The notes below the pieces were generated by a model that saw nothing but the letters and a program-made list of their open reading frames with translations, did no database searches and was not told where the DNA came from. Shown here piece after piece: positions 24,192 through 33,154 of a stretch of 64,000 nt of DNA; position 1 is the stretch's first letter, and each line of letters begins with the position of its first letter. Both the position numbers and the translations under genes were made by a program. Source of the stretch: Tenacibaculum sp. MAR_2009_124 (GTDB lineage: Bacteria > Bacteroidota > Bacteroidia > Flavobacteriales > Flavobacteriaceae); the NCBI RefSeq assembly GCF_900105455.1, contig NZ_FNSF01000001.1:1369001-1433000 (forward strand). Direction: 5' to 3'.

Positions 24192-26624
24192 CTAAAGCTT
24201 AAATTCAAGAGTAACATAATACGTTCTAGGTGCAGAAGGTATAATTCCTGGACCTGGATACCCTGTTGCTCTTCTCGTGAAATAACTATTGTTTAATACA
24301 TTATTAACTCCAGCTTCTAATTTAAAATACTTGTATTTATAAGAAGTAGAAAAATCTAAAACATCATACGATGGAATTACTCCATTAACACCGCTTAACC
24401 CAGCACCCACCGAATTAGAAGCATCCGTGAACTGCTCTGATAAATATGTATATTGAATGTTCGATGAGAAGTTTTTATAACCGAACCTAAATCCTGTTTT
24501 AATATTTAAATCTGGAATAAATTCGACTTGGTTATTAATAACTCCAGGAACCTCGGAACGGATATACTCTGATTGAATAAATGATGTGTTCACAAAATAA
24601 TTGAAATCAAAATCATTCGATATATTAAACAATCTCTTTAAATTAAAATCTACTAAACTTTCAATACCCAAAATTCTAGCATCTCCTGCGTTCCTTCTTT
24701 CTTGCACTACTCTACCACTACCATCTTCCAATTCTTTTTGGATTAAACCTATTCTATCGTTATAAAATAGACCAAAAATTCCTGCATCATAAGAAATTGT
24801 TCTATTGATATTTCCACGTATCCCTAAATCTGCTGTAAAACCTTTTTCATCGCCCAAATCACTTGCGATTTGAAAAGAAGGGTTCACAATATTTACATCA
24901 GAAAAAGTTACCGAACGATAGTTCTGCGAAATGTTACCATAAAGTTCAAATTTAGAACTTGGTTTGTAACTAGCTCCTAAACCTAATAATACAAAAGAAC
25001 GAATGTTATCATCTGAACTAATGATGGTTTCATTGAAAATAACATTTCCAGCTCCATCAAAGTTTATTCTTTTTAGAAACCCATCACTTTCTGTTTTTAT
25101 ATATTCTACTCTAAATCCTGGAGTTATTGAAATTTTATCATTAATATAGAAAATATTCTCTCCAAAAACTGCTATATTTAAATTCGGATTATTATAATCT
25201 GACTGATTTCTATAATTAGGAAATTGATCTAACGCTGCAGAAAAGTTCGCGTCACTACCATCAGTACCTGGGCCTTGAACAGAAGTATTATCTGCTTTGT
25301 AAAACTTAGTACCTATTAAAAATGTAGCATCTTTATTGAATATTTTATACTTACTCAATAACCTCGCTTCAAATCCAAAGTTATTAAAATCACCAGTAAT
25401 TAAATCTCTTCCTCCCAAATCGTCTACTTGACTCACTCTATTAGTTCTAAATCCAAGGGCTTTTCTACTCGCATTTAAGCCGAAAAAATTAAAGGTAAAA
25501 TTAGTTTTATCAGAAAAGGCATGTGATAATTTAAAATTATACAATAACCAATCTACTTCAAACCAATTTCTAGTTCTGTTACTTTGCAAAGGATTTTCAT
25601 TGAACATGTCATCAGTAAGCCCTCCCGCCTGCTGCGCCAAATAATGTAAGTAGGTAAGTTCTACCTCTACTTTCGTGTCTGAATTGAAATCATATCCAAC
25701 ATGAAAGAATGCATTTTTCGACTCGAATTCAGAGTTTGGTCTAAATCCGTCTCCTCTCTTGTAGTTATAATAGGCTAAATAACTCAGCTTCTCTGATGTT
25801 CCACTAACACTTGTGAAATTGGTAAATAAATTATTGCTACCAATTGTATTTCTCGTTACAATTTCTAATTGCTTATTTGGATTTGGCTTTTTGAGTACAA
25901 AATTTACCAAACCTCCAAACTGTGTACCATATTGTAACGAAGCCGCACCGCGAACTATTTGAATTTCTTCTATAGCTTCTGCTGGTGGTGAATAATAACT
26001 TTCTGGGTATCCTAATACGTCTGCACTAATGTCATATCCATTCTGCCTTGTATTGAAGTTCGAAGTTCTATTCGGATCTAAACCACGTCCTCCAATATTT
26101 AGCTGTAGTCCAGCATCATCATTTTCAAAAATGTTTAAACCTACAACTTGGCTATATATCTGGCGTGCATTGTTCGACGCTAAATTAACCGTAGACTGGT
26201 TAACAAGTACTACTTCCGTCTTTTTACCAGCATAAATCGCGGTTTGTTCAACATCTTTAAGCCTTCCTAATTCAAAAGCCTTTCTTCTCTGCGATTTTAC
26301 CACTACTTCTGATAAGTTCTCAGAAAAAGCATTCATTTTTATATTTAAAATGTTATTCCCTTCTTTTAACAGAATTTTCTTTTCTACAAACTGATAATTA
26401 TCAACATAAAATATTAACTCAATGTTCCGCTTAGCTGTTGAAAAAGAATAAACTCCTTTGGTATTTGAAGAAGCTATTTCGCCTCCATTTCCGTCAAAAA
26501 TTTTTACATTATTAAGTGTTTTTTTACTATCGGAAGTAATCGTTCCTGAAACTTTATATTGGGCAAGTCCGTTAAACACACTTACGCATATAAAAACCAC
26601 CGTTAAAAATTTGTGTAGGCTCAT
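24192..26624 (-). CDS. FecA-like TonB-dependent receptor
   Basis: This is an 810-residue outer-membrane active transporter. After a signal peptide (residues 1-21) comes a CarboxypepD_reg-like domain (about 23-105). A plug follows, with NARQIYSQVVGLNIFEND and the block GGRGLDPNRTSNFNTRQNGYD, and then EEIQIVRGAASLQYGTQFGGLVNF. The 22-strand barrel ends in a terminal aromatic strand (YVTLEFKL). The plug type resembles FecA-family iron-chelate receptors. It is downstream of an imelysin (26724) and DUF4856 (27941) in the same orientation, pointing to iron acquisition. A hairpin terminator precedes it at 26681-26704, so it may be partly independently expressed. Confidence 0.9.
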   Translation of the reverse strand: MSLHKFLTVVFICVSVFNGLAQYKVSGTITSDSKKTLNNVKIFDGNGGEIASSNTKGVYSFSTAKRNIELIFYVDNYQFVEKKILLKEGNNILNIKMNAFSENLSEVVVKSQRRKAFELGRLKDVEQTAIYAGKKTEVVLVNQSTVNLASNNARQIYSQVVGLNIFENDDAGLQLNIGGRGLDPNRTSNFNTRQNGYDISADVLGYPESYYSPPAEAIEEIQIVRGAASLQYGTQFGGLVNFVLKKPNPNKQLEIVTRNTIGSNNLFTNFTSVSGTSEKLSYLAYYNYKRGDGFRPNSEFESKNAFFHVGYDFNSDTKVEVELTYLHYLAQQAGGLTDDMFNENPLQSNRTRNWFEVDWLLYNFKLSHAFSDKTNFTFNFFGLNASRKALGFRTNRVSQVDDLGGRDLITGDFNNFGFEARLLSKYKIFNKDATFLIGTKFYKADNTSVQGPGTDGSDANFSAALDQFPNYRNQSDYNNPNLNIAVFGENIFYINDKISITPGFRVEYIKTESDGFLKRINFDGAGNVIFNETIISSDDNIRSFVLLGLGASYKPSSKFELYGNISQNYRSVTFSDVNIVNPSFQIASDLGDEKGFTADLGIRGNINRTISYDAGIFGLFYNDRIGLIQKELEDGSGRVVQERRNAGDARILGIESLVDFNLKRLFNISNDFDFNYFVNTSFIQSEYIRSEVPGVINNQVEFIPDLNIKTGFRFGYKNFSSNIQYTYLSEQFTDASNSVGAGLSGVNGVIPSYDVLDFSTSYKYKYFKLEAGVNNVLNNSYFTRRATGYPGPGIIPSAPRTYYVTLEFKL

Positions 26625-26680
26625 TATGTAGTATTATTCTGCTAGGTAATTAAAGATATTTTAAGGGGGAGATATAAAAA

Positions 26681-26704
26681 AACTGTCTGCAAATGCAGAC
26701 AGTT
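26681..26704 (-). terminator. terminator or attenuator between imelysin and TonB receptor
   Basis: The 10-bp perfect stem AACTGTCTGC/GCAGACAGTT with a 4-nt loop is followed by a T-run on the minus strand. It lies inside the cluster, so it could lower expression of the receptor relative to the upstream imelysin. Confidence 0.75.
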
Positions 26705-26723
26705 TTAAGTTTTTATGTGGCGA

Positions 26724-27830
26724 TTAATCACCATCAGCGTCAACGTAGTCAACATTAACATTAATTGCAGTCAACATTTCTACTTTGAACATTGCTACGA
26801 CCTTTTGAAGTTCCGTATAAACGGCTGATACCCCATCTCTATCGTTAGCTATCTGCTCACTTAAATTATCATTTAAAGTAGTTATTTTTGTTCTAGCAAC
26901 CTCTAATTGATTGTTTATTTTAGTCGCCAAATCCTCTCTACCTATTGCTTCTAAATATGCCTTTAATCCAATACCTGCATTCCCATTAGAAAAATGTGTT
27001 CCATTAAAAAAGTTTTGAACAGAAGTAAGAGATTCTAACATCAACTCTTTGGAAACAGTTTTTTTATAATATGCTTCAACTTTTTCTGGAAAAATAGTTC
27101 CTCCCGAGAAAATACCAACTGGAATTCCGATCTTATTGGCTCTTAATTTTTTCTCATAATAGAAAATATAGTCATTTACCAATTTGTTTAAAGAACTAGT
27201 CGCAGTATTACCAGTACTATTGATAAATTCATTTTTATAAGCACCATTCCAATCAGCAACAACTACATCCGTAAGACTTACCATTTTTGCAATGACATCG
27301 TTCAGGTATTTCTTGTAATTCGTAGCATTAGCATTGGTTGTATATTTTTCCAAAACCTCAGTATCATTACTTCCTACACCATGTACTAAATAATCTAACG
27401 CTGGAAAACCAAGAGCATCTCTATTGTTAACGTGGTCTATATCATAAGTACCACTTGCAATGTTGGCATCAACATCTGCTGCTGTTAAAGGAAATGTATT
27501 GAAAAAAGAATCATAAGCTAATTCTTCAGCTTTTCCAATGTTATAAATTCCTACATGCTGCCAAGCTTTGTAAGCTTCAAACCAAGCTGTTCTTACTTCT
27601 ACTAATGTTGACACATCAGCTGTGTTAGTAAATGCTGTTGTTTTTTCCTTTAAGGTAGCCAGTTTAGTTTGAAAAGAAGTATACGATGGTATAATAATGT
27701 TGTTGGCAACATTTGTTAAAAGAGTACTTCTGTCGAAGTTATCATCAGATGTGTTGCCCCCGTTATCTGAACTCGAACTACATGCTCCTATAACTACAGA
27801 AAGCAGTAATACATATAAAATTTTCTTCAT
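26724..27830 (-). CDS. imelysin-family lipoprotein (minus cluster)
   Basis: The 368-residue lipoprotein has lipobox VIGACSS (Cys17) followed by a Ser/Asp/Asn-rich tether and an all-helical imelysin domain. The usual GxHxxE region reads LGFPALDYLV, lacking both His and Glu. This is a variant subclass that is nevertheless typical of TonB-linked imelysins in Bacteroidota. It is placed between the DUF4856 lipoprotein and the TonB receptor. Its role in iron or haem handling at the cell surface is inferred from context. Confidence 0.87.
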   Translation of the reverse strand: MKKILYVLLLSVVIGACSSSSDNGGNTSDDNFDRSTLLTNVANNIIIPSYTSFQTKLATLKEKTTAFTNTADVSTLVEVRTAWFEAYKAWQHVGIYNIGKAEELAYDSFFNTFPLTAADVDANIASGTYDIDHVNNRDALGFPALDYLVHGVGSNDTEVLEKYTTNANATNYKKYLNDVIAKMVSLTDVVVADWNGAYKNEFINSTGNTATSSLNKLVNDYIFYYEKKLRANKIGIPVGIFSGGTIFPEKVEAYYKKTVSKELMLESLTSVQNFFNGTHFSNGNAGIGLKAYLEAIGREDLATKINNQLEVARTKITTLNDNLSEQIANDRDGVSAVYTELQKVVAMFKVEMLTAINVNVDYVDADGD

Positions 27831-27863
27831 TTGTAGTTTTATTTATTCTAAATAAAAGATTTG

Positions 27864-27871
27864 CAAATATA
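27864..27871 (-). promoter_or_regulatory. -7 promoter element of the 26724 imelysin gene
   Basis: TATATTTG on the minus strand matches TAnnTTTG and lies about 33 bp before the start codon. The upstream part of the promoter overlaps the terminator hairpin of the preceding gene. Confidence 0.4.
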
Positions 27872-27877
27872 AAAAAA

Positions 27878-27897
27878 GTAGCCCAAATGAGGGCTAC
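27878..27897 (-). terminator. terminator after the DUF4856 gene
   Basis: The stem GTAGCCC/GGGCTAC with a 6-nt loop is followed by seven T on the minus strand, 44 bp downstream of the gene ending at 27941. Confidence 0.75.
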
Positions 27898-27940
27898 CTT
27901 TGTATAATTTGCATAAATAAATCATTATTTATCTAATTAA

Positions 27941-29140
27941 TTATCTCGCTTGTCCAACAGTAAAACCGTAGGCATTAGCAATTTTCGTAGACATTTGCTC
28001 TAATTCATCGTTAGTTATTGTCCAAAACCCATTCCCTGCTTGCAGAGTACTAACAAATTCATTTATTTCATCAACAGTTAAATGAGGTGCACCTGTAGCA
28101 GAAGTCTGTGTAAAACGAAGTGAATAAACAAATCCATATCCTTCTGATAAGTCATGGAATGCCGCTCCTTTATCCGTAGCTAACTTGTCTTTACCATATT
28201 GTAAGTAATATACAGCTCTAACCGCAATAATTTTAGAAATTTCCTCTCTAAGAATCTCTACTTGCTTATCTCTTAATTCATAATCTTTGGCCACAATTGC
28301 AGCCCTTCCTAATTTGAAAGCATTGTAAATTTTATCAGCGATACCAGCAAAATCAGCATCATCCTCTACTCTCTTCAAGTACTTGTTTAAAAAACTATCT
28401 GCTCCTAATTCTGGTGAAGCTGGAGTAGCTTCTTTACCATATAAATATCCATAAGCTTCATCCCACTTGTGCTCCATGTTGGTATAATTCTTACCTTCAA
28501 TTAAGATACCAGCGTCATTATCTGCTCTACTTGTTGCTTCATCTAGTTTCTTGGTACTTAGGTAATTATTTAAAATTTGGTCAACCATTAAGGCTCCGAT
28601 CAATCCCTTACCGAATGCTTGATTGTATTCCAATCCTTTCGCATTAACATAACGCATCGATCCACCAGTTCCTAATTCTTGAATTTTTCCGGCAGTACCT
28701 TCAACAGCATCAACATTCCAATTAGGAAATACTTCTGTTACTTGACTTGAGATAAAACCATCAAAATCTTCTTTTATAAAAACGGCCTCTGCCGTTCCAG
28801 GAAAATAATCAATTGAAGCGGCTGTCTTGCCCCTAAGATTCTTCGAAGAACCGTCTAACTCAGCATCGTTAAAATAACTATGGGTGGTTAAATTTCTACC
28901 AAACATAGAGTCTAATTCTATTTTTGTCTTAGACTTATCTTTTAAAGCTGATATTAATTTTTCTCCCATTTTAATTCTAGTAGTTTGCCCACTAAAACTA
29001 ACTGAAGTTGCTCCATTTCTTTCAAACGTATACGTAGCCGGTGCAGTAACAGCTGTGTCTATATTGTTATCGTTATCATCAGAGCATGATGAAAAAACTA
29101 AAGCTGCAATTGCAAGCGTAGATAATACAACCTTCTTCAT
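27941..29140 (-). CDS. DUF4856 lipoprotein
   Basis: The 399-residue lipoprotein (start chosen at 29140) begins MKKVVLSTLAIAALVFSSCS, a perfect lipoprotein signal with Cys at residue 19. An in-frame start 52 codons upstream would bury this signal and also cross the promoter, so it is rejected. The mature protein begins with the DUF4856 block TYTFERNGATSVSFSGQTTR. DUF4856 proteins occur next to imelysins and TonB receptors in Bacteroidota, consistent with this cluster; the fold and ligand are unknown. A well-formed promoter (29171-29200) precedes it. Confidence 0.85.
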   Translation of the reverse strand: MKKVVLSTLAIAALVFSSCSDDNDNNIDTAVTAPATYTFERNGATSVSFSGQTTRIKMGEKLISALKDKSKTKIELDSMFGRNLTTHSYFNDAELDGSSKNLRGKTAASIDYFPGTAEAVFIKEDFDGFISSQVTEVFPNWNVDAVEGTAGKIQELGTGGSMRYVNAKGLEYNQAFGKGLIGALMVDQILNNYLSTKKLDEATSRADNDAGILIEGKNYTNMEHKWDEAYGYLYGKEATPASPELGADSFLNKYLKRVEDDADFAGIADKIYNAFKLGRAAIVAKDYELRDKQVEILREEISKIIAVRAVYYLQYGKDKLATDKGAAFHDLSEGYGFVYSLRFTQTSATGAPHLTVDEINEFVSTLQAGNGFWTITNDELEQMSTKIANAYGFTVGQAR

Positions 29141-29170
29141 TTTATTTAGATTAAGTTTTAATAATTTGCG

Positions 29171-29200
29171 CAAATGTACTGAACTAAACAAACTGAACAA
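29171..29200 (-). promoter_or_regulatory. complete Bacteroidota promoter for the DUF4856 cluster
   Basis: On the minus strand, TTG (29198-29200) is followed after 19 bp by TACATTTG (29171-29178). This matches the -33/-7 consensus TTG-N17-23-TAnnTTTG. Transcription would start about 25 bp before the chosen ATG, which supports the start at 29140. Confidence 0.65.
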
Positions 29201-29500
29201 AGGTTTAACTAGATTAATTTTAAATAAAAAACGACATCCTTTATCACAAACACGCCTATGCTTAAAATATAGACGCTTAAAACTATTTATAGTCAATCGG
29301 TTATAATTGATCTTACTTTTACATAATAATCATAGCATATATGGGTAACCTAATTGTATACCTATTGATATTGTTAGAAAAATTCGATCGCGCTACATTA
29401 TCCGTTAGAAATCTTCCCATAGAACGGATTGACCAATACAAAAGATCTGTTTTATTCTTTATTCTAACATAATTACAAGGAATACTAATCTAAAATAATC
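29201..29500. other. spacer between divergent gene sets
   Basis: These 300 bp separate the minus iron cluster from the plus unit starting at 29501. There is no ORF of note and no strong hairpin. The plus-strand gene's promoter is presumably here, but no clear TAnnTTTG was identified. Confidence 0.4.
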
Positions 29501-30295
29501 ATGACTACAGATACGAACCAATCAAGAGAGAAAACACCTTCTTCATCTCCTTCCACCGAACCTAAAGCTAAACAGAAAACAAAAGAAACTTTAGGCATTT
29601 CGAAAACTGTTGTATCTGAATTAATGAATGAAATAAATCATATGCTATCGTATGCTATTTATAACGGTGTTATCATAAACACTGAAGTGAACTCTTTAAT
29701 ACAAAATAGTAGCGTTGATAATTTGATAAATGCCCATAATATTTTAGTCAAAAATATAGCGCCTGTTACACCAAAATCTATTGAATACGCTAAGAGAATC
29801 AGGGACAATCAAAAAGGGAAGCCTATATTTAACAAAATTCCATTAGTAAGGAATTTAGTAATTCTTGCTATCGTTTTTCTAGTGATTTTTATAACAACTG
29901 GCTTATCACCACAAGTTAATAACATCTCTTTAAATAAAGGAATTATGAATAATAGTGGTATATCCTTATTGTTAAATTTAACCTTTTTGTCAACCGTTTC
30001 CGGTCTAGGAGTTCTCTTTTTTCTATTAAAGAAAATTAGTGAAGCTATCAAAAACACAACGTTAGTGGAAGAAGAGTTTGTGTCCTATACTGCTCAAATA
30101 CTTATTGGCATCATTGCAGGTTTAATTATGTCGGAGATCATTTCCTTTTATTCTTCTGATGAAAAAAGTATCACACTCTTTAGTAAAAGTATTCTAGCCC
30201 TTATAGGAGGCTTTTCTTCCGATGCCATATTTAGTATTATACATGGTATTATTAACCGTATAAAATCCATATTTACTTCTCCTTTAATAAAATAA
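29501..30295 (+). CDS. hypothetical membrane protein with four predicted helices
   Basis: The 264-residue protein has a cytoplasmic, Ser/Thr/Lys-rich disordered N terminus (1-32), a helical domain (about 33-105), and hydrophobic segments near residues 121-140, 152-174, 196-215 and 225-245. The family was not recognised. It starts a compact plus-strand unit: the next gene begins 14 bp later and encodes a lipoprotein, and a third small gene follows after 5 bp. The three probably act together at the inner membrane and periplasm, but no function can be given. Confidence 0.65.
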   Translation: MTTDTNQSREKTPSSSPSTEPKAKQKTKETLGISKTVVSELMNEINHMLSYAIYNGVIINTEVNSLIQNSSVDNLINAHNILVKNIAPVTPKSIEYAKRIRDNQKGKPIFNKIPLVRNLVILAIVFLVIFITTGLSPQVNNISLNKGIMNNSGISLLLNLTFLSTVSGLGVLFFLLKKISEAIKNTTLVEEEFVSYTAQILIGIIAGLIMSEIISFYSSDEKSITLFSKSILALIGGFSSDAIFSIIHGIINRIKSIFTSPLIK

Positions 30296-30309
30296 AAATC
30301 ATATTAGCC

Positions 30310-30897
30310 ATGAAGCACTTTAAAATTGTATTTATTGTATCAATATTTTTACTCAACTCTTGTGCGAGTATACCTGAAGCCACGGTAACTTTAACGCAAG
30401 AAATTTCAAGTGAAGTAGATAATATGCATAATTTGAATCTAAATTTAATAAGGCAGTTATTTAATGAAAGGCAACAACGATTACATTCTTTCATTAACAA
30501 TACTTACACTCCAAAATTGATTAAAAAATATCAATCATTACTACCCGACAGCATTGACTACAAAAACAATTTAACTGAAATAATTGGCAGTATTATACCG
30601 GTAATTGAACATAAAAAAGATTCTTTGACAGACATTTTAAATCAACAAGAAAACACCATTATTTCAAAATTAAATCAAAACTATAGTTCGTTTTCAAAAG
30701 CGACGAATTCATTGCAAAACTTAATTAGTTCTGCGGCACGTGTGGGGAATTCTGAGAAGAATTTAATCTCGTCAATTGATAGTTTAACTGGAAACAAAAT
30801 CAATATCCTTAAAATTGAAACGGACTTGAATAATGCGATCAACAAGACCACGAACATATTTCATAAACTACAACCCTTTGAAAGCTTAATAAAATAA
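30310..30897 (+). CDS. small helical lipoprotein, function unknown
   Basis: The 195-residue lipoprotein has lipobox LLNSCAS (Cys18). The mature part is almost entirely alpha-helical and coiled-coil-like (Gln/Asn/Lys-rich, several ISSxxxL heptads). No family was recognised. It is the second gene of the 29501-31172 unit, between the membrane protein and the 89-residue protein. Confidence 0.65.
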   Translation: MKHFKIVFIVSIFLLNSCASIPEATVTLTQEISSEVDNMHNLNLNLIRQLFNERQQRLHSFINNTYTPKLIKKYQSLLPDSIDYKNNLTEIIGSIIPVIEHKKDSLTDILNQQENTIISKLNQNYSSFSKATNSLQNLISSAARVGNSEKNLISSIDSLTGNKINILKIETDLNNAINKTTNIFHKLQPFESLIK

Positions 30898-30902
30898 CTA
30901 AT

Positions 30903-31172
30903 ATGAATACTATAGACTGGAATGAAATAGCCAATAATGCTGCAAAACAAACGGATGACGAATTGGGCTCTCAATTGGCTCATTTGACCAACTTAAAACT
31001 TGTAGAAGTCGAAAGTTTTATTGCTGAAAGTAAAATTACAAATGCCAATGCAATTAAAGTTTTGCAAATTATTGATAATGCGGCTTTAGCAAATAATATA
31101 AAGGCAGTAAAGATAGAAACCATAGAAAATGGTATTAATTTTCTAACAAAACTAGCTAGTAAAGTTATTTAA
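30903..31172 (+). CDS. small hypothetical protein, third gene of unit
   Basis: The 89-residue, acidic, Ala/Asn-rich helical protein has no signal peptide and is probably cytoplasmic. Repeated IxNAxAxxNxIK-type turns are visible (LQIIDNAALANNIKAVKIE). It follows the lipoprotein gene by 5 bp and is followed by a strong terminator at 31194-31219, so it ends the transcript. The family was not recognised. Confidence 0.6.
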   Translation: MNTIDWNEIANNAAKQTDDELGSQLAHLTNLKLVEVESFIAESKITNANAIKVLQIIDNAALANNIKAVKIETIENGINFLTKLASKVI

Positions 31173-31193
31173 AAGCAACATTATTAAAAACAA

Positions 31194-31219
31194 AAGAGAT
31201 CCTATGACTATAGGATCTC
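31194..31219. terminator. bidirectional terminator
   Basis: AGAGATCCTAT and ATAGGATCTCT form an 11-bp perfect stem with T-runs after it on the plus strand. It serves the 29501-31172 unit and possibly the convergent helicase gene. Confidence 0.8.
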
Positions 31220-31242
31220 TTTTTATAATTTATTGAGGTTTT

Positions 31243-33030
31243 TTAACCTCTTCTACGTTTTCTACCAAAACCTTCAGTAGGTCTTTTTTTCTTTCCTTCT
31301 CCACGATTTTTACCAAAATCTTTTCCTGAAAAATTCTTATCTCCAGAAGGTTTTTTTCTACCTCTTCCTTTGAAACCACCAGATGATCCACCGCGTCTTC
31401 TTCGGCCACCTCCGCCTCCTCTGTCGGTTTTAGTAATTTCAATATTTACATTTCTTCCATTATAATCTGGCCTATTTTCCTCAAAACTCGACAAAGTTTC
31501 TCCTTCGAAATTCTTATCTATTTCAAAGAACGAAAATGTATCTAAAATATCTATCGAACCTATTTCTACCTTATCTCCAATATTCTGTTCGTTTATTAGA
31601 CCAATTAATTTTGCTGGATTTAACTTATCTTTTCTACCTAAATTAATAAAGAAACGTGTCATATTCTCATTTGACGACCTTCCTCTAGAATTTTCTCTAG
31701 AGCTTAAATTATTTAGATCTGCAGCATTTTCATAATATGACAAGAATGAATTAAACTCAATAGAAACGAACTTTTGAATTAATTCTTCACGAGTTAAGTT
31801 TTCTAATTTTTCATAAATACTTGGTAAATAAGTGGCTATCTCACCTTCATTTACTTCAGTATTCTCAACTTTATCAATTAAATGAAATAATTGTTTTTCG
31901 CATATTTCTTTACCTGTTGGTACTGTACTATGTACGAACTTTTTCTTTAAAATTCTTTCTATTGGCGATAATCTAGATCTTTCTTTTCTACCGATTAAGG
32001 CAATAGAAACTCCTTTATTACCAGCCCTCCCTGTTCTACCACTTCTGTGGTTATAATTTTCAATTTGGTCTGGTAACTTATGATTTATTACATGTGTTAA
32101 GTTATCTACATCTAATCCTCTTGCTGCAACATCTGTAGCTACTAGCATTTGAATGTTCTTTTTCCTGAACTTTTCCATAACACTATCTCTCTGTGCTTGA
32201 GATAGGTCTCCATGCAATGCATCAGCACTATATCCATCACGGATTAAAAAATCCGCAATTTCTTGAGTTTCTCTTCTTGTTCTACAAAAAACTATCGCAT
32301 AAATATTAGGATTAACATCTGCTACCCTCTTTAAAGCAGGATATCTAGTTTTTTCAGTTACCAAATAATACTCATGACTTACATTTTCCGAACCTTGATT
32401 TTTCTGACCCGAAGTAACCTCTATTGGGTCTGTCATATAGTTTCTTGCAATAGCTTCTACCTCTCTAGGAAATGTTGCAGAAAACAATAAGGTTTGCTTC
32501 GTTTCTGGTGTCGCTTCAAGAACTTTATCCAACTCATCCTTGAACCCCATATTAAGCATTTCATCAGCTTCATCTAAAACAAGCCACTTAACACTTCCTA
32601 ATTTTAAAGCTCTTCTTCTAATTAAATCAACTGTTCTTCCTGGTGTACCAACAACTATTTGAGCACCTTTTTTAAGCTGCTTCATTTGTTGTTCTATACT
32701 AGATCCTCCGTAAACAGTTACCACTTTTAAGTCTGGTATATATTTAGAAAAATCTTCTATATTTTTACCTATCTGAACCGCTAATTCTCTTGTTGGCGAT
32801 AAAATAATTGCTTGTGTAGACGTATCATCCTCTTGAATAAGTTCAATTACTGGTAAACTAAAGGCTGCAGTTTTACCTGTTCCTGTTTGTGCAAAAGCTT
32901 TTAAATCTTGATTAGATCCAATAATTTGAGGAATTGCTTTTTCTTGGATTAACGTAGGATTTTCGTATCCTAAATCCGTTAACGCCCTATTGATAGACTC
33001 TTTCAAGCCTAATTCTAAAAATGTTGACAT
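31243..33030 (-). CDS. DEAD-box ATP-dependent RNA helicase (CsdA/DbpA-like)
   Basis: This is a 595-residue RNA helicase. The Q motif and Walker A (AQTGTGKTAAF), PTRELAVQ, GTPGR, DEAD (VLDEADEMLN), SAT (LFSATF), ARGLD and HRSGRTGRAG (motif VI) are all visible in the first 360 residues. A DbpA-type RNA-binding domain follows (about 455-530). The tail is Gly/Arg/Lys-rich (RGGGGGRRRRGGSSGGFKG), typical for RNA annealing and cold-adapted helicases. It is likely involved in ribosome assembly or mRNA turnover, especially in the cold. It is monocistronic, with a TACTTTTG promoter element upstream. Confidence 0.92.
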   Translation of the reverse strand: MSTFLELGLKESINRALTDLGYENPTLIQEKAIPQIIGSNQDLKAFAQTGTGKTAAFSLPVIELIQEDDTSTQAIILSPTRELAVQIGKNIEDFSKYIPDLKVVTVYGGSSIEQQMKQLKKGAQIVVGTPGRTVDLIRRRALKLGSVKWLVLDEADEMLNMGFKDELDKVLEATPETKQTLLFSATFPREVEAIARNYMTDPIEVTSGQKNQGSENVSHEYYLVTEKTRYPALKRVADVNPNIYAIVFCRTRRETQEIADFLIRDGYSADALHGDLSQAQRDSVMEKFRKKNIQMLVATDVAARGLDVDNLTHVINHKLPDQIENYNHRSGRTGRAGNKGVSIALIGRKERSRLSPIERILKKKFVHSTVPTGKEICEKQLFHLIDKVENTEVNEGEIATYLPSIYEKLENLTREELIQKFVSIEFNSFLSYYENAADLNNLSSRENSRGRSSNENMTRFFINLGRKDKLNPAKLIGLINEQNIGDKVEIGSIDILDTFSFFEIDKNFEGETLSSFEENRPDYNGRNVNIEITKTDRGGGGGRRRRGGSSGGFKGRGRKKPSGDKNFSGKDFGKNRGEGKKKRPTEGFGRKRRRG

Positions 33031-33115
33031 ACTATGAATTTAAACGAATTCACAGATGCCCACCTAGTGAATTCTATTTTATTAATGTTAACCTCTAATG
33101 AGATTTTGGACGGCG

Positions 33116-33123
33116 CAAAAGTA
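33116..33123 (-). promoter_or_regulatory. -7 promoter element of the helicase gene
   Basis: TACTTTTG on the minus strand fits TAnnTTTG and implies a 5' leader of about 80 nt. No TTG -33 element was seen at the usual spacing. Confidence 0.4.
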
Positions 33124-33154
33124 CGTTAATTTATTGTAACCAGTTACCATAACG

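Noticed and set aside
29141-29296. 52-codon N-terminal extension of the DUF4856 gene
   Set aside because: It would run through a consensus promoter and place the lipoprotein signal inside the protein.
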